Assembly (NCBI RefSeq): GCF_036881715.1
Contig: NZ_JBAKBF010000012.1
Location: 1 to 64,000 of the forward strand
DNA length: 64,000 bases
Reading direction: 5' to 3'
Source: Pannonibacter anstelovis
Lineage (GTDB): Bacteria; Pseudomonadota; Alphaproteobacteria; Rhizobiales; Stappiaceae
Positions 1 to 8,691 of the stretch are shown here, one piece after another. Position numbers and translations under genes: made by a program. The notes beneath the pieces are model-generated. The model saw only the letters and a program-made list of their open reading frames with translations, searched no databases and was not told where the DNA came from. Position 1 is the first letter of the stretch, and each line of letters opens with the position of its first letter.

Positions 1-51
1 CTCCTCACAATCCTCAATGCCATGCTCCGGGAGAACGCCACATTCAGACAT
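1..51 (-). CDS. Possible N-terminus of a truncated minus-strand gene
   Basis: An open frame begins with ATG at 51 and reads MSECGVLPEHGIEDCEE out of the left edge without a stop. It would lie 60 bases downstream of ligA on the same strand. No clear Shine-Dalgarno sequence precedes it and 17 codons are too few to recognise, so this is only a possibility. Confidence 0.18.
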   Translation of the reverse strand, partial: MSECGVLPEHGIEDCEE

Positions 52-110
52 CAATGAAACAGTTGCCGGCTCGCGCTTCGCTCCGCCCGGCGTGCCCAGT
101 ACCAGCGCCC

Positions 111-2285
111 TCACCCGCCAACCAGATCGAACCAGCCATCTTCCGTGATCACTTCGATACCAAGATCCTGCGCGGTCTTGAGTTTGGAGCCGGCGCCGGG
201 GCCTGCGACCACGAGGTCCGTTTTCTTGGAGACCGAGCCGGCGACCTTGGCGCCAAGCCGTTCGGCCATGGCCTTTGCCTCGTCGCGGGTCATGCGCTCC
301 AGGGAGCCGGTGAAGACGACTGTCTTGCCGGCAACCGGCGAACCTTCGGCGCTGATCTTCTCCGCGTCCTGCGGCGTCACTTCGGCCAGGAGCGCAGTCA
401 GGGCCTCGCGGTTGTGGTCCTCGGCAAAGAACTGCACCACTGCCTCGGCCACAGTTTCGCCGATACCGTCGATGGCGTTGAGCTCCGCCCAGGCCTCGCT
501 GCTGCGGTCCTGCGCGGCTTCCATGGCTGCGGAGAAGGCGGAGAAGGAGCCATAGGCGCGGGCGAGAAGCTTGGCGTTGCCCTCCCCCACATGGCGGATG
601 CCGAGTGCGAAGATGAAGCGGTTCAGATCGATACGGCGGCGGGCATTGATCGCCTCGAACAGGTTCTTTGCCGAAACGGCACCCCAGCCTTCCCGGTTGC
701 GCAGCTTGGTCAGCGCCAGCTTGTCACGGGCCTCCAGCGTGAAGATCTCCGCCGGGCTGCGCACCAGCCCTTCGGCAAAGAAGGCGTCAATCTGCTTGTC
801 GCCAAGCCCCTCGATATCAAAGGCATTGCGGGAGACAAAGTGCTTCAGCTTTTCGGAAGCCTGCGCCGGGCAGACGAGGCCGCCGGTACAGCGGCGCACG
901 GCATCCGGGCGGCCTGTCTTCGCATTGATCTCCCGCACCGCATGGCTGCCGCAGGCAGGGCATACGTCCGGGAAGACAAAGGGCACGGCATCCGCCGGGC
1001 GGCGTTCCAGGTCCACCGCAATCACCTGCGGAATCACGTCACCTGCGCGCTGGATCTGCACCGTGTCGCCGATGCGCAGGTCCACACCGCCGCGGATAGG
1101 CTCACCATCGGTGCCGATGCCCTTGATGTAATCCTCGTTGTGCAGCGTCGCGTTGGAGACGACCACACCGCCCACCGTCACCGGCTCAAGCTTGGCGACA
1201 GGCGTCAGGGCACCGGTGCGGCCAACCTGGATCTCGATGTCGCGCAGGATCGTATAGGCCTTCTCGGCCGGGAACTTATGTGCAATCGCCCAGCGGGGCG
1301 AGCGGGAGACGAAGCCGAGACGCTGCTGCAGGTCCAGACGGTCCACCTTGTAGACGACGCCGTCAATGTCATAGCCAAGGCTGGCGCGGTCTTCCTCGAT
1401 GCCGTGATAGACGGTCAGAAGCTCCTCGACGCTGGTGCAGCGGACCATGCGCGGGTTGATGGTAAAGCCCCAGTCGCCGAAGCGGCGCACCATATCGAAC
1501 TGTGTGTCACAGGGCACCTCGCTCATCTGCCCCCAAGCATAGGCAAAGAAGCGCAAGGGGCGCGAGGCGGTGATCTCCGGGTTGAGCTGGCGCAGTGAAC
1601 CCGCCGCCGCATTGCGCGGATTGGCGAAGACTTTGCCGCCGTTGCCGGCCATGCGCGCATTGAGGGCGGCAAAGTCGGCATGAGACATGTAGACTTCGCC
1701 GCGCACCTCCACCACTTCCGGCACACCGGCAGGCAGTTCATGCGGGATATCGGCGATGGTGCGGGCATTGGCGGTGACGTTCTCGCCCACCGCACCGTCC
1801 CCACGGGTGGCCGCACTGACGAGGACGCCCTTCTCATAGCGCAGCGACAGGGACAGCCCGTCAATCTTCGGCTCAGCCGTCACCGCAAGCTCACCCATCA
1901 GCGGATCAAACTTCAGAAAGCGGCGGACGCGGCCCACGAAATCGCGCACATCCTCATCGGCAAAGGCATTGTCGAGAGAGAGCATCGGCACCGCATGGGT
2001 GACCTTGCCGAAGCCATCGGCAGGCGCGGCCCCCACCCGTTCTGACGGGCTGTCGGCCCGCATCAGCTCCGGAAAGCGCGCCTCGATGGCGGCGTTGCGC
2101 TGGCGCAGGGCGTCATAGTCCGCATCGGAAATGACCGGCGCATCCTCACCGTGATAGCGCGCATCGTGGAAGGCGATCTCGCTGGCGAGCCGCTGCAACT
2201 CGGCTGCGGCCTGCTCAAGCGTCAGGGTCTCGACGGCGGTGTTGGCGTTGGAGCTGTCAGTCCCGGTCATGGTTGTCATCCGCAA
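111..2285 (-). CDS. ligA: NAD+-dependent DNA ligase LigA
   Basis: Seals nicks between Okazaki fragments and during repair, using NAD+ as AMP donor. The 724-residue product has the full bacterial layout: an N-terminal Ia/adenylation region with the KIDG motif (adenylated Lys about residue 140), an OB fold, a four-cysteine zinc finger (CPACG ... C ... C, about 440-475), helix-hairpin-helix repeats, and a C-terminal BRCT domain containing GKTVVFTGSLERM. Length is normal for alphaproteobacteria. Three in-frame ATGs lie in the first six codons, at 2285, 2279 and 2270, so the start could move a few residues. It is the last gene of the leftward dcw-linked block but is separated from recN by a right-facing small gene. 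Confidence 0.97.
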   Translation of the reverse strand: MRMTTMTGTDSSNANTAVETLTLEQAAAELQRLASEIAFHDARYHGEDAPVISDADYDALRQRNAAIEARFPELMRADSPSERVGAAPADGFGKVTHAVPMLSLDNAFADEDVRDFVGRVRRFLKFDPLMGELAVTAEPKIDGLSLSLRYEKGVLVSAATRGDGAVGENVTANARTIADIPHELPAGVPEVVEVRGEVYMSHADFAALNARMAGNGGKVFANPRNAAAGSLRQLNPEITASRPLRFFAYAWGQMSEVPCDTQFDMVRRFGDWGFTINPRMVRCTSVEELLTVYHGIEEDRASLGYDIDGVVYKVDRLDLQQRLGFVSRSPRWAIAHKFPAEKAYTILRDIEIQVGRTGALTPVAKLEPVTVGGVVVSNATLHNEDYIKGIGTDGEPIRGGVDLRIGDTVQIQRAGDVIPQVIAVDLERRPADAVPFVFPDVCPACGSHAVREINAKTGRPDAVRRCTGGLVCPAQASEKLKHFVSRNAFDIEGLGDKQIDAFFAEGLVRSPAEIFTLEARDKLALTKLRNREGWGAVSAKNLFEAINARRRIDLNRFIFALGIRHVGEGNAKLLARAYGSFSAFSAAMEAAQDRSSEAWAELNAIDGIGETVAEAVVQFFAEDHNREALTALLAEVTPQDAEKISAEGSPVAGKTVVFTGSLERMTRDEAKAMAERLGAKVAGSVSKKTDLVVAGPGAGSKLKTAQDLGIEVITEDGWFDLVGG

Positions 2286-2470
2286 TGCAGAAGCCCTGCC
2301 TCAGCCGCAGGACCACAAAAAATCAGAGCAGGGACGGAACCGGAAGCAGGGCTGCCGAGTTCTTCTCCCGAACAGACCACCAAGCCTCACGGGGACGTAA
2401 GTGGTCTCGAGGCCGGATGCGTCAGCATCGCAGCGCCTTGGTATTAAAGCCAGAAGAAGGAGAGGCCAAG

Positions 2471-2704
2471 ATGCCCGCAGGAAACAATTCAGCAAAGCTT
2501 CGTCCCGGTAGCAATGCAGGTTGGTTTGTGGCAGGCGCCCTCGCCGTGGCTCTGGCCGGTGTTGCGCTCTATGTGGCACAAGGCGGTTTCGCCAAGCAGG
2601 ACAAGGCCGTGATCGAGCTGAACATCCCGAATGTGGGTGAAAGCAAGATCGAATTACCGAAGCCGCAGGAAGGCCCGATGACAACGCCGACGACGCGGGA
2701 CTAA
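2471..2704 (+). CDS. Small single-pass membrane protein, unknown function
   Basis: 77 residues beginning MPAGNNSAKLRPG, with one hydrophobic helix (about residues 17-36, WFVAGALAVALAGVALYVAQ) followed by a short charged tail that includes NIPNVGESKIELPKP and ends in a Thr/Pro stretch. The ATG at 2471 is preceded by AGAAGGAGAGG, a strong ribosome binding site; an upstream extension of the frame has none. The topology suggests an inner-membrane protein with a short periplasmic tail. It is divergent from ligA and convergent with recN. I do not recognise a named family. Confidence 0.75.
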   Translation: MPAGNNSAKLRPGSNAGWFVAGALAVALAGVALYVAQGGFAKQDKAVIELNIPNVGESKIELPKPQEGPMTTPTTRD

Positions 2705-2737
2705 GCCCCGCACAAGGCACAGAAAAGACACTCCAAG

Positions 2738-2762
2738 TCAGGTGAAATCCCCCCGCACCTGA
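2738..2762. terminator. Stem-loop between convergent genes
   Basis: TCAGGTG (2738-2744) and CACCTGA (2756-2762) form a perfect 7-base stem with an 11-base loop, just after the stop of the small membrane protein. There is no clear T-run, so an intrinsic terminator is possible but weak. Confidence 0.4.
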
Positions 2763-2766
2763 CCTT

Positions 2767-2818
2767 CATGGCCCACGCTCCACGCATGCCCCCAACTCAG
2801 CCCGGAGCGTGGGCCATG
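2767..2818. repeat. 15-base perfect inverted repeat at the recN 3' end
   Basis: The arms at 2767-2781 and 2804-2818 (CATGGCCCACGCTCC and its complement) are perfect over 15 bases around a 22-base loop. The right arm encodes the last residues of RecN (MAHAP); the left arm lies beyond the recN stop. It can form a strong hairpin in the recN mRNA and may act as its terminator or 3' stabiliser. Confidence 0.7.
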
Positions 2819-4467
2819 AGTTTCTCAGCCGCCGCACGGGCTTCGTCGGTGATGACACTTCCAGCCAGCATCCGGGCGATTTCCTCGCGCCGGTGCGCAT
2901 CATCAATCGGAGTGATGCGGGTGGCCACCCGGTCTTCGGCAACAGCTTCCTTCGAAATCAGGAAATGACCATTGGCGCGGGCAGCAACCTGCGGCGCATG
3001 TGTCACCGTCAGCACCTGCACGGAGCGGGCAAGCCGCGCCAGACGCATACCGATGGCCTCTGCCACAGCGCCGCCGACGCCCGTATCAATCTCGTCGAAG
3101 ACCAGCGACGGAACCGAACCGCTGTCCGCCAGCGACACCTTGAGCGCCAGCAGGAAACGCGAAAGCTCGCCACCCGAGGCGACCTTCATCATCGGACCCG
3201 GGCGCGTGCCAGGGTTGGTCTGCACCCAAAACTCGACAGTATCGACGCCGCTGGCCGAGCGGTTCTCCGGATCACTGGTCATCTCGACGATAAACCGCGC
3301 CCGCTCCAGCTTCAGCGCCGGAAGCTCGGCGGCAACGGCAGCTTCGAGCGCACGGGCCGTTGTGGCACGGCGTGCCGAGAGATCAGCAGCCAGACCGTCA
3401 AAAGCCTTGCGCGCCGCATCCGCAGCCGCCGCAAGAGCATCCAGCTTTTCCTCGCCCGCATCCAGGTCATTGAGGTCTGCTGCCATCTTCTGGCGCAGCG
3501 CCGGCAGCTCATCCACCTGAACGGAGAACTTGCGGGCCGCAGCGCGCAGGGCAAACAGCCGCTCTTCGGCAGCCTCCAGCTCGCGCGGATCGAAATCCGT
3601 CTCGCGGATGGCAGCTTCGAGACCGGAACGGGCCTCCTCGAGGTTGTCGAGAGCCGTTGCCAGCGCAGCTACCGGGCTTGAGAGAAGCTTCGGTGCCTGA
3701 TCGGCCTTGCGCTCCAGACGGCGCAGCAGACTTGATAATTCCGGGATTGGCGACGCACCGCCGTTCAGCGTTTCATAGGCCTCGTTGAGGTCGGTGGCGA
3801 TCTTCTCCACCTGCATCATCTCGGCCCGGCGCAGCGCCAGCGCCTCTTCCTCACCCTGTTTCGGGTCGAGGGTCTTCAACTCATCAACGGCGGAACGCAG
3901 GAAATCGGCTTCGCGGCGGGCAGCCTCAATACGGGCCTTGTGGTCGCGCAGCGCCTTCTCCGCCTTGCGATAGGCAGAGTAAGCGGCTTCAACCGCCGTC
4001 AGCTCGCCCTGCAGCACGCCAAAGGCGTCCAGCAGAAGGCGGTGGCTTTCGGGATCTACGAGCGCGCGCTCGTCATGCTGGCCATGCACCTCGACCAGCA
4101 TCTGCCCCGCCTGCCGAAGCAAGCCGACGCTGACGGGCTGATCGTTGATAAAGGCGCGGCTACGGCCATCGGCGGTCTGGATACGGCGCAGAATGACATC
4201 GCCGTCATCAGGCACATCATTCTCACGCAGCAAGGCGCGCACGGGATGGGCGCCCGCAACATCGAAGACGGCAACCACCTGCCCCTGCGTCTCACCGTGA
4301 CGCACAAGCCCGGCATCCCCCCGCCCGCCGAGGGCGAGGGTGAGCGCGTCAAGAAGAATGGACTTGCCCGCGCCGGTTTCGCCAGTCAGCACAGTCATGC
4401 CGCCGGAAAACTCGATGTCGAGCCGGTCGATGAGGACGATATCGCGAATGGACAGCGTCGCCAGCAT
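2797..4467 (-). CDS. recN: DNA repair protein RecN
   Basis: SMC-like ATPase of recombinational double-strand-break repair. The 556-residue product has an N-terminal head with Walker A GETGAGKS (about residues 29-36), a long central coiled coil rich in Ala, Glu, Leu and Arg with a turn region, and a C-terminal head carrying the signature ASGGELSRF and Walker B SLVFDEIDTGVGG. Length is normal. The start MLATLSIRDIV matches the family pattern. It lies 36 bases after bamD on the same strand, the common order bamD-recN-ligA in this class. Confidence 0.96.
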   Translation of the reverse strand: MLATLSIRDIVLIDRLDIEFSGGMTVLTGETGAGKSILLDALTLALGGRGDAGLVRHGETQGQVVAVFDVAGAHPVRALLRENDVPDDGDVILRRIQTADGRSRAFINDQPVSVGLLRQAGQMLVEVHGQHDERALVDPESHRLLLDAFGVLQGELTAVEAAYSAYRKAEKALRDHKARIEAARREADFLRSAVDELKTLDPKQGEEEALALRRAEMMQVEKIATDLNEAYETLNGGASPIPELSSLLRRLERKADQAPKLLSSPVAALATALDNLEEARSGLEAAIRETDFDPRELEAAEERLFALRAAARKFSVQVDELPALRQKMAADLNDLDAGEEKLDALAAAADAARKAFDGLAADLSARRATTARALEAAVAAELPALKLERARFIVEMTSDPENRSASGVDTVEFWVQTNPGTRPGPMMKVASGGELSRFLLALKVSLADSGSVPSLVFDEIDTGVGGAVAEAIGMRLARLARSVQVLTVTHAPQVAARANGHFLISKEAVAEDRVATRITPIDDAHRREEIARMLAGSVITDEARAAAEKLMAHAPG

Positions 4468-4503
4468 TTGAAATTGCCCCGCCCTGATGACCCGGTATCC
4501 GGA

Positions 4504-5367
4504 TCAGAACACATTCACCCCCTGGAAGGCGCGGCTGATCCAGCTCGACTTGTTCTCTGAGGGCTCATAGCCGCCCTTCTGCAACAGCGAGAAAGCGTCC
4601 TTGTACCACTGGCTGTCGGGATAATTGTGACCAAGGATGGCCGCAGCGGTCTGCGCCTCGTTCACGACACCCAGCGCGTAATAGCCTTCCGTCAGACGGA
4701 ACAAAGCTTCCTCGACGTGGCGGGTGGTCTGATAGTTGATCACCACCGTCTTGAACCGGTTGATCGCGGCAATGTAGTTGCGCCGCTCCAGATAGTAGCG
4801 GCCAACCTGCATTTCCTTGCCCGCCAGCTGGTCCTCGGCCATCAGCAGCTTGGCCTTGGCGTCCGGCGTGTACTCGCTGTCCGGATAGCGCTGGATCAGC
4901 TCGCTGAAGGTCTGCGCCGCCTGCTCGGTGATCTTCTGGTCGCGGGTGATGTCCGGGATCTGGCGCTGATAGGACTGGCCTTTCAGATACAGCGCATAGG
5001 CCGCATCTTCACTGCCCGGATAAAGCGTGATGAAGCGGTCTGCCGCATTGATCGTCTCGGCGTAGCGGCCCAGCGAGAAATTGATGTAGGCCAGATTGAT
5101 CAGCGACTTCCGGGCATACTCGGAATAGGGGTAGACCTTGTCCACCTCGGTGAATTTCTTGCCGGCATCGCTCAGGCGGCCCGCATTGCGCAGCGCCAGG
5201 CCCTCGTTGAACAGCACTTCGGCCGGGGTATCGTCCAGCGCCAGGTCGTCATCGTCCTTGGACGCGCAAGCTGACAGGGTCAGTGCACATACCAGCATGA
5301 TCGAGCCAAGAAGGGCAGTCTTTCTGCCGGAACGCTTGCCAGCCTCTGTTGCCATGTTTCGAAGCAC
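4504..5367 (-). CDS. bamD: Outer membrane assembly lipoprotein BamD
   Basis: Essential lipoprotein of the BAM complex, which inserts beta-barrel proteins into the outer membrane. The 287-residue product has a lipoprotein signal ending in the lipobox LSAC (Cys about residue 34), then tandem tetratricopeptide repeats (for example YAETINAADRFITLYPGSEDAAYAL). The longest frame starts with GTG at 5367, with GGAG nine bases upstream; an ATG five codons inside (5355) has no site, so I keep the GTG. It follows lpxC with a 207-base gap and precedes recN. Confidence 0.95.
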   Translation of the reverse strand: MLRNMATEAGKRSGRKTALLGSIMLVCALTLSACASKDDDDLALDDTPAEVLFNEGLALRNAGRLSDAGKKFTEVDKVYPYSEYARKSLINLAYINFSLGRYAETINAADRFITLYPGSEDAAYALYLKGQSYQRQIPDITRDQKITEQAAQTFSELIQRYPDSEYTPDAKAKLLMAEDQLAGKEMQVGRYYLERRNYIAAINRFKTVVINYQTTRHVEEALFRLTEGYYALGVVNEAQTAAAILGHNYPDSQWYKDAFSLLQKGGYEPSENKSSWISRAFQGVNVF

Positions 5368-5530
5368 GCCTCACCACTCCTTGCCCGAGTTATGCATGAG
5401 CCCCCTGCCCAGGGGCCACAGTCCGGTTACCAAACACGTTCCTCGCTAAGGCTTTTAGCGGAACCGGACGGCATTCGTCACGCCGTGTGTCGTCTTTTTT
5501 GAGCTTTTTTGTGACCGCAGACAAAGAGCG

Positions 5531-5549
5531 GGCGCCTCTTGGGCGCCCT
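5531..5549 (-). terminator. Putative lpxC terminator
   Basis: GGGCGCC and GGCGCCC form a 7-base stem with a 5-base loop. On the minus strand it lies directly downstream of the lpxC stop and is followed by CTCTTTGTC and two later T6 runs (A-rich on the minus-strand template side), so transcription from lpxC probably ends here before bamD. Confidence 0.55.
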
Positions 5550-5574
5550 CACTCGAATGACTTGTTCAAAAAAC

Positions 5575-6528
5575 TCAGGAAACCTCAGGGCCGAAGGCTG
5601 CAGCAGCAAGGCCGGAGCGCTCGACATTGCCATGTTCGCGCCATGACGGAGCCTCGACAATTTCGAAGGCATCCTGCCCAGCCTTGCTGAACAGCTCAGC
5701 CAGAATGGCCACATTCATGCGATGACCGGCCTTGTAGGAGCGGTAGAGGCCGAGAATCGGCAGCCCGGCCAGAGCCAGATCCCCAACCGCATCCAGGGTC
5801 TTGTGACGGACGAACTCATCAGCCCAGCGGGTGCCTTCGGGGTTGAGCACACGGTCATCGGCGACGGCGACGGAATTTTCCAGTGACGAGCCACGGGCAA
5901 AGCCCATCGCCCAGAGCTTCTCGACTTCCTTGACCTGCCCGAAGGTGCGGGCACGCGACACTTCCTTGCGGAACACATCCGGGGTCATGTCGCTGGCAAA
6001 GGTCTGGCGGCCGATCAGCGGCGTCTCGAACTCGATCGTCACCTCGAAGCGGGTTCCGGAATAGGGCAGAAGTTCGCACCAGGCGCCATTCTGCTCGAAG
6101 CGGACCGGCTTCTTGATTCGCAGATAACGGCGGCCGCGGTCGAGCCGCTTGAGGCCCACCTGGTCGATAGCCTCCACGAAGGCAGCCGCGCTGCCGTCCA
6201 TGATCGGCATTTCCGGACCGTCCATTTCGACGATGACATTGTCAACGCCGAGGCCACGCAGGGCAGCCATCAGATGCTCGACCGTGGACACACCGTTGCG
6301 GGCCGGATCGGCCATCACGGTGCAGAGCGCCGTTGCCGTCACATGATCCCAGCGGCCCGGAATGTCGGTCTGCAGATCATCGCTCACATCCGTGCGGTGG
6401 AAGACAATCCCCGTCCCAGCGTCCGCGGGCAGAAGGGTCACCGAGGCCGGCGCACCCGAATGGACGCCAATGCCTGTCAGTGTCACCTGATCCGCCACAG
6501 TGGTCTGGAAGTCGAGACGGTTTGTCAT
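5575..6528 (-). CDS. lpxC: UDP-3-O-acyl-N-acetylglucosamine deacetylase LpxC
   Basis: Zinc deacetylase for the committed step of lipid A synthesis. The 317-residue product keeps the catalytic and metal residues: His85 in STVEHLMAAL, His242 and Asp246 in HKTLDAVGD, and His269 in KAGHRMN (equivalents of E. coli His79, His238, Asp242 and His265). Length is normal. It sits next to ftsZ as in many proteobacteria, but a terminator and a 260-base gap between them suggest it has its own promoter. A gram-negative outer membrane with lipid A is implied. Confidence 0.96.
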   Translation of the reverse strand: MTNRLDFQTTVADQVTLTGIGVHSGAPASVTLLPADAGTGIVFHRTDVSDDLQTDIPGRWDHVTATALCTVMADPARNGVSTVEHLMAALRGLGVDNVIVEMDGPEMPIMDGSAAAFVEAIDQVGLKRLDRGRRYLRIKKPVRFEQNGAWCELLPYSGTRFEVTIEFETPLIGRQTFASDMTPDVFRKEVSRARTFGQVKEVEKLWAMGFARGSSLENSVAVADDRVLNPEGTRWADEFVRHKTLDAVGDLALAGLPILGLYRSYKAGHRMNVAILAELFSKAGQDAFEIVEAPSWREHGNVERSGLAAAAFGPEVS

Positions 6529-6651
6529 TCGGGTCTGCCTATGCCGGTTTCGCGGTCAAAGTGTCATTCCGAAAACTGAAATGACTTTAGCTACCGCGCA
6601 TTAACGCTTCTGGAACTGGCAGCACAATAGCCCCGCAGGCGTCATGTCAGA

Positions 6652-6665
6652 AATAAAGCTTTATT
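6652..6665. promoter_or_regulatory. 14-base A/T palindrome between ftsZ and lpxC
   Basis: AATAAAGCTTTATT is a perfect palindrome in the ftsZ-lpxC gap, about 125 bases upstream of the lpxC start. It could be an operator or lie in the lpxC promoter; no known regulator motif is recognised. Confidence 0.35.
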
Positions 6666-6733
6666 ACGGTTTGTAACGCAAATCCCGGCCCCAACCCTTT
6701 GAATTCCCTAAGGAACCCTCCAGACACACGGAA

Positions 6734-6762
6734 ACGGCCTGACACATTCCGTGTCAGGCCGT
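6734..6762 (-). terminator. ftsZ terminator
   Basis: ACGGCCTGACAC and GTGTCAGGCCGT form a perfect 12-base stem with a 5-base loop, 27 bases after the ftsZ stop. On the minus strand it is followed by TTTCC. It is a strong candidate intrinsic terminator for the ftsQAZ unit. Confidence 0.75.
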
Positions 6763-6788
6763 CCAAGGGAAGAAGGGTCAGAAGCGAC

Positions 6789-8588
6789 TCAGTTCGACTG
6801 CCGGCGCAGGAACGCCGGGATCTCGAGCTGGTCTTCCTCGCTGTGCACCTGCGGACGCGCCGGAGCGCGGCCCTGCATGTCGAGCTGACCGGCAGCACCG
6901 GCCGGACGGCCCTGCTGAGCAGGGGCCATCTGCGGCATGCGCGGAGCCGGACGCATCTGCGGCTGGGGCGCAGCTGCCGGAGCACGCGGGGTCATGACGG
7001 GAGCAGCCTCATGCGCGGCATGCTCTTCATGATCTTCGCGGCGGGACAGACCGCTGGCCAGACGGCGCAGCAGACCCATCGGGCGGCGGTCATCGCCATG
7101 CTCTTCCATGTCGAGCGCAGGCGCAGCCATCGGCTGCGGAGCGGGAGCAGGAGCCGCCGGGGCAACAGCTTCGGGGCGCTGCGGCTGGCGGGCCATCAGC
7201 TCACGCTGGGCGATCGGCGGGAAGTCTTCCACGCGCGGCATGCGCGGTGCAGCCATCGGCTGTTCGGCAGCCGGGGTCTCGAACGGTACGGCGGCCTGAA
7301 CCGGCTGCTGAACCACCGGCTGCATCGGAGCTGCCGGGATTTCGGCCTGAACCGGAGCAGGGCTTACGGCTTCGGTTGCGGGACGAAAGGATTTGGCTTC
7401 CACAGCCTCGCTCACCTGAGCGGCCGGAGCCGGCTCGTTGATCGCGAGTTCACGCTCGAGGCTGGCCAGAGCGCGGGAAGCTGCATCCTGCTGGAAGCTG
7501 GTCACGGCCGGGCGCTCAACGGGGCGCTCGGGCTGACGCGGAGCGGTGTTGATGACCGGACGGGCGACGGGCTCGGCCTTCGGTGCCGGAATGGCATCGA
7601 ATTCACCGTTTCCCATCAGCAGTTCCTTGTCGATGCCGGTGGCAACGACGGAAACGCGAATGATGCCGTCCATGCTTTCATCGAAGGTTGCACCCAGGAT
7701 GATGTTGGCGTCGGCGTCCACTTCCTCGCGGATGCGGGTCGCGGCTTCATCGACTTCGAACAGGGTCAGATCGTTGCCGCCCGTGATCGAGATGAGCAGG
7801 CCCTTGGCGCCCTTCATCGAGGTCTCGTCGAGCAGCGGGTTGGCGATGGCAGCTTCCGCAGCCTGCTGGGCGCGGTTCTCGCCCGATGCCTCGCCGGTGC
7901 CCATCATCGCCTTGCCCATGCCGCGCATGATCGAGCGCACGTCGGCAAAGTCGAGGTTGATGAGACCTTCCTTGACCATAAGGTCGGTGATGCAGGCCAC
8001 GCCCGAATAGAGCACCTGGTCAGCCATCGCAAAGGCGTCGGCGAAGGTGGTCTGGGCATTGGCGATGCGGAACAGGTTCTGGTTCGGAATGACGATCAGA
8101 GTATCGACATTGCGCTGCAGTTCCTGGATGCCTGCTTCGGCGATGCGCATGCGGCGCGCACCTTCGAACTGGAACGGTTTGGTCACCACACCTACCGTCA
8201 GTATACCCTGGGCGCGAGCCGCCCGGGCAATGACGGGGGCAGCGCCCGTACCGGTGCCACCGCCCATGCCGGCGGTGATGAACACCATGTGCGAGCCGGA
8301 CAGGTGGTCATTGATTTCGTCGATGACCTCTTCGGCAGCAGCGCTGCCGACTTCCGGCTGGGAGCCGGCGCCGAGGCCTTCGGTCACAGCCACGCCCATC
8401 TGGATCAGGCGTTCTGCGTGGTTCATGGCAAGGGCCTGCGCATCCGTGTTGGCTACGACGAAGTCGCAGCCCTGCAGGCCGGCCGTGATCATGTTGTTGA
8501 CGGCGTTTCCGCCCGCGCCGCCGACGCCGAAAACCGTGATCCGCGGCTTCAGCTCCTGAATGTCGGGCATCTTCAGGTTGATGGTCAT
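6789..8588 (-). CDS. ftsZ: Cell division protein FtsZ
   Basis: Tubulin-like GTPase that forms the Z ring. The 599-residue product has the conserved globular domain (about 1-320), with GVGGAGGNAVNNM, NTDAQAL and the tubulin signature GGGTGTG (about 109-115). A very long Ala/Pro/Gln-rich linker of about 260 residues follows, and then the conserved C-terminal peptide DQLEIPAFLRRQSN that binds FtsA and other partners. The long linker is typical of alphaproteobacteria; E. coli FtsZ is about 383 residues. It lies 103 bases downstream of ftsA. Confidence 0.98.
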   Translation of the reverse strand: MTINLKMPDIQELKPRITVFGVGGAGGNAVNNMITAGLQGCDFVVANTDAQALAMNHAERLIQMGVAVTEGLGAGSQPEVGSAAAEEVIDEINDHLSGSHMVFITAGMGGGTGTGAAPVIARAARAQGILTVGVVTKPFQFEGARRMRIAEAGIQELQRNVDTLIVIPNQNLFRIANAQTTFADAFAMADQVLYSGVACITDLMVKEGLINLDFADVRSIMRGMGKAMMGTGEASGENRAQQAAEAAIANPLLDETSMKGAKGLLISITGGNDLTLFEVDEAATRIREEVDADANIILGATFDESMDGIIRVSVVATGIDKELLMGNGEFDAIPAPKAEPVARPVINTAPRQPERPVERPAVTSFQQDAASRALASLERELAINEPAPAAQVSEAVEAKSFRPATEAVSPAPVQAEIPAAPMQPVVQQPVQAAVPFETPAAEQPMAAPRMPRVEDFPPIAQRELMARQPQRPEAVAPAAPAPAPQPMAAPALDMEEHGDDRRPMGLLRRLASGLSRREDHEEHAAHEAAPVMTPRAPAAAPQPQMRPAPRMPQMAPAQQGRPAGAAGQLDMQGRAPARPQVHSEEDQLEIPAFLRRQSN

Positions 8589-8691
8589 TCTATCCTCGCG
8601 ACCCTAAAGGAGCACCCGGTTCTCGGGGGCTCCGCATTCTTCCCTTTGAAGTTCGCCGTTTCCGGCAGTTTCCCCTGACGCGGATGCCGCG

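Noticed and set aside
54..1598. 514-codon plus-strand frame
   Set aside because: It is the reverse complement of ligA; the protein is rich in His, Arg, Gly and Asp and has no recognisable domain.
2768..2968. 66-codon plus-strand frame beginning MAHAP
   Set aside because: It arises from the inverted repeat at the recN 3' end and from recN antisense; no ribosome site.
6699..8678. 659-codon plus-strand frame
   Set aside because: Shadow of ftsZ; Arg/His/Gly-rich and spans the ftsZ terminator.
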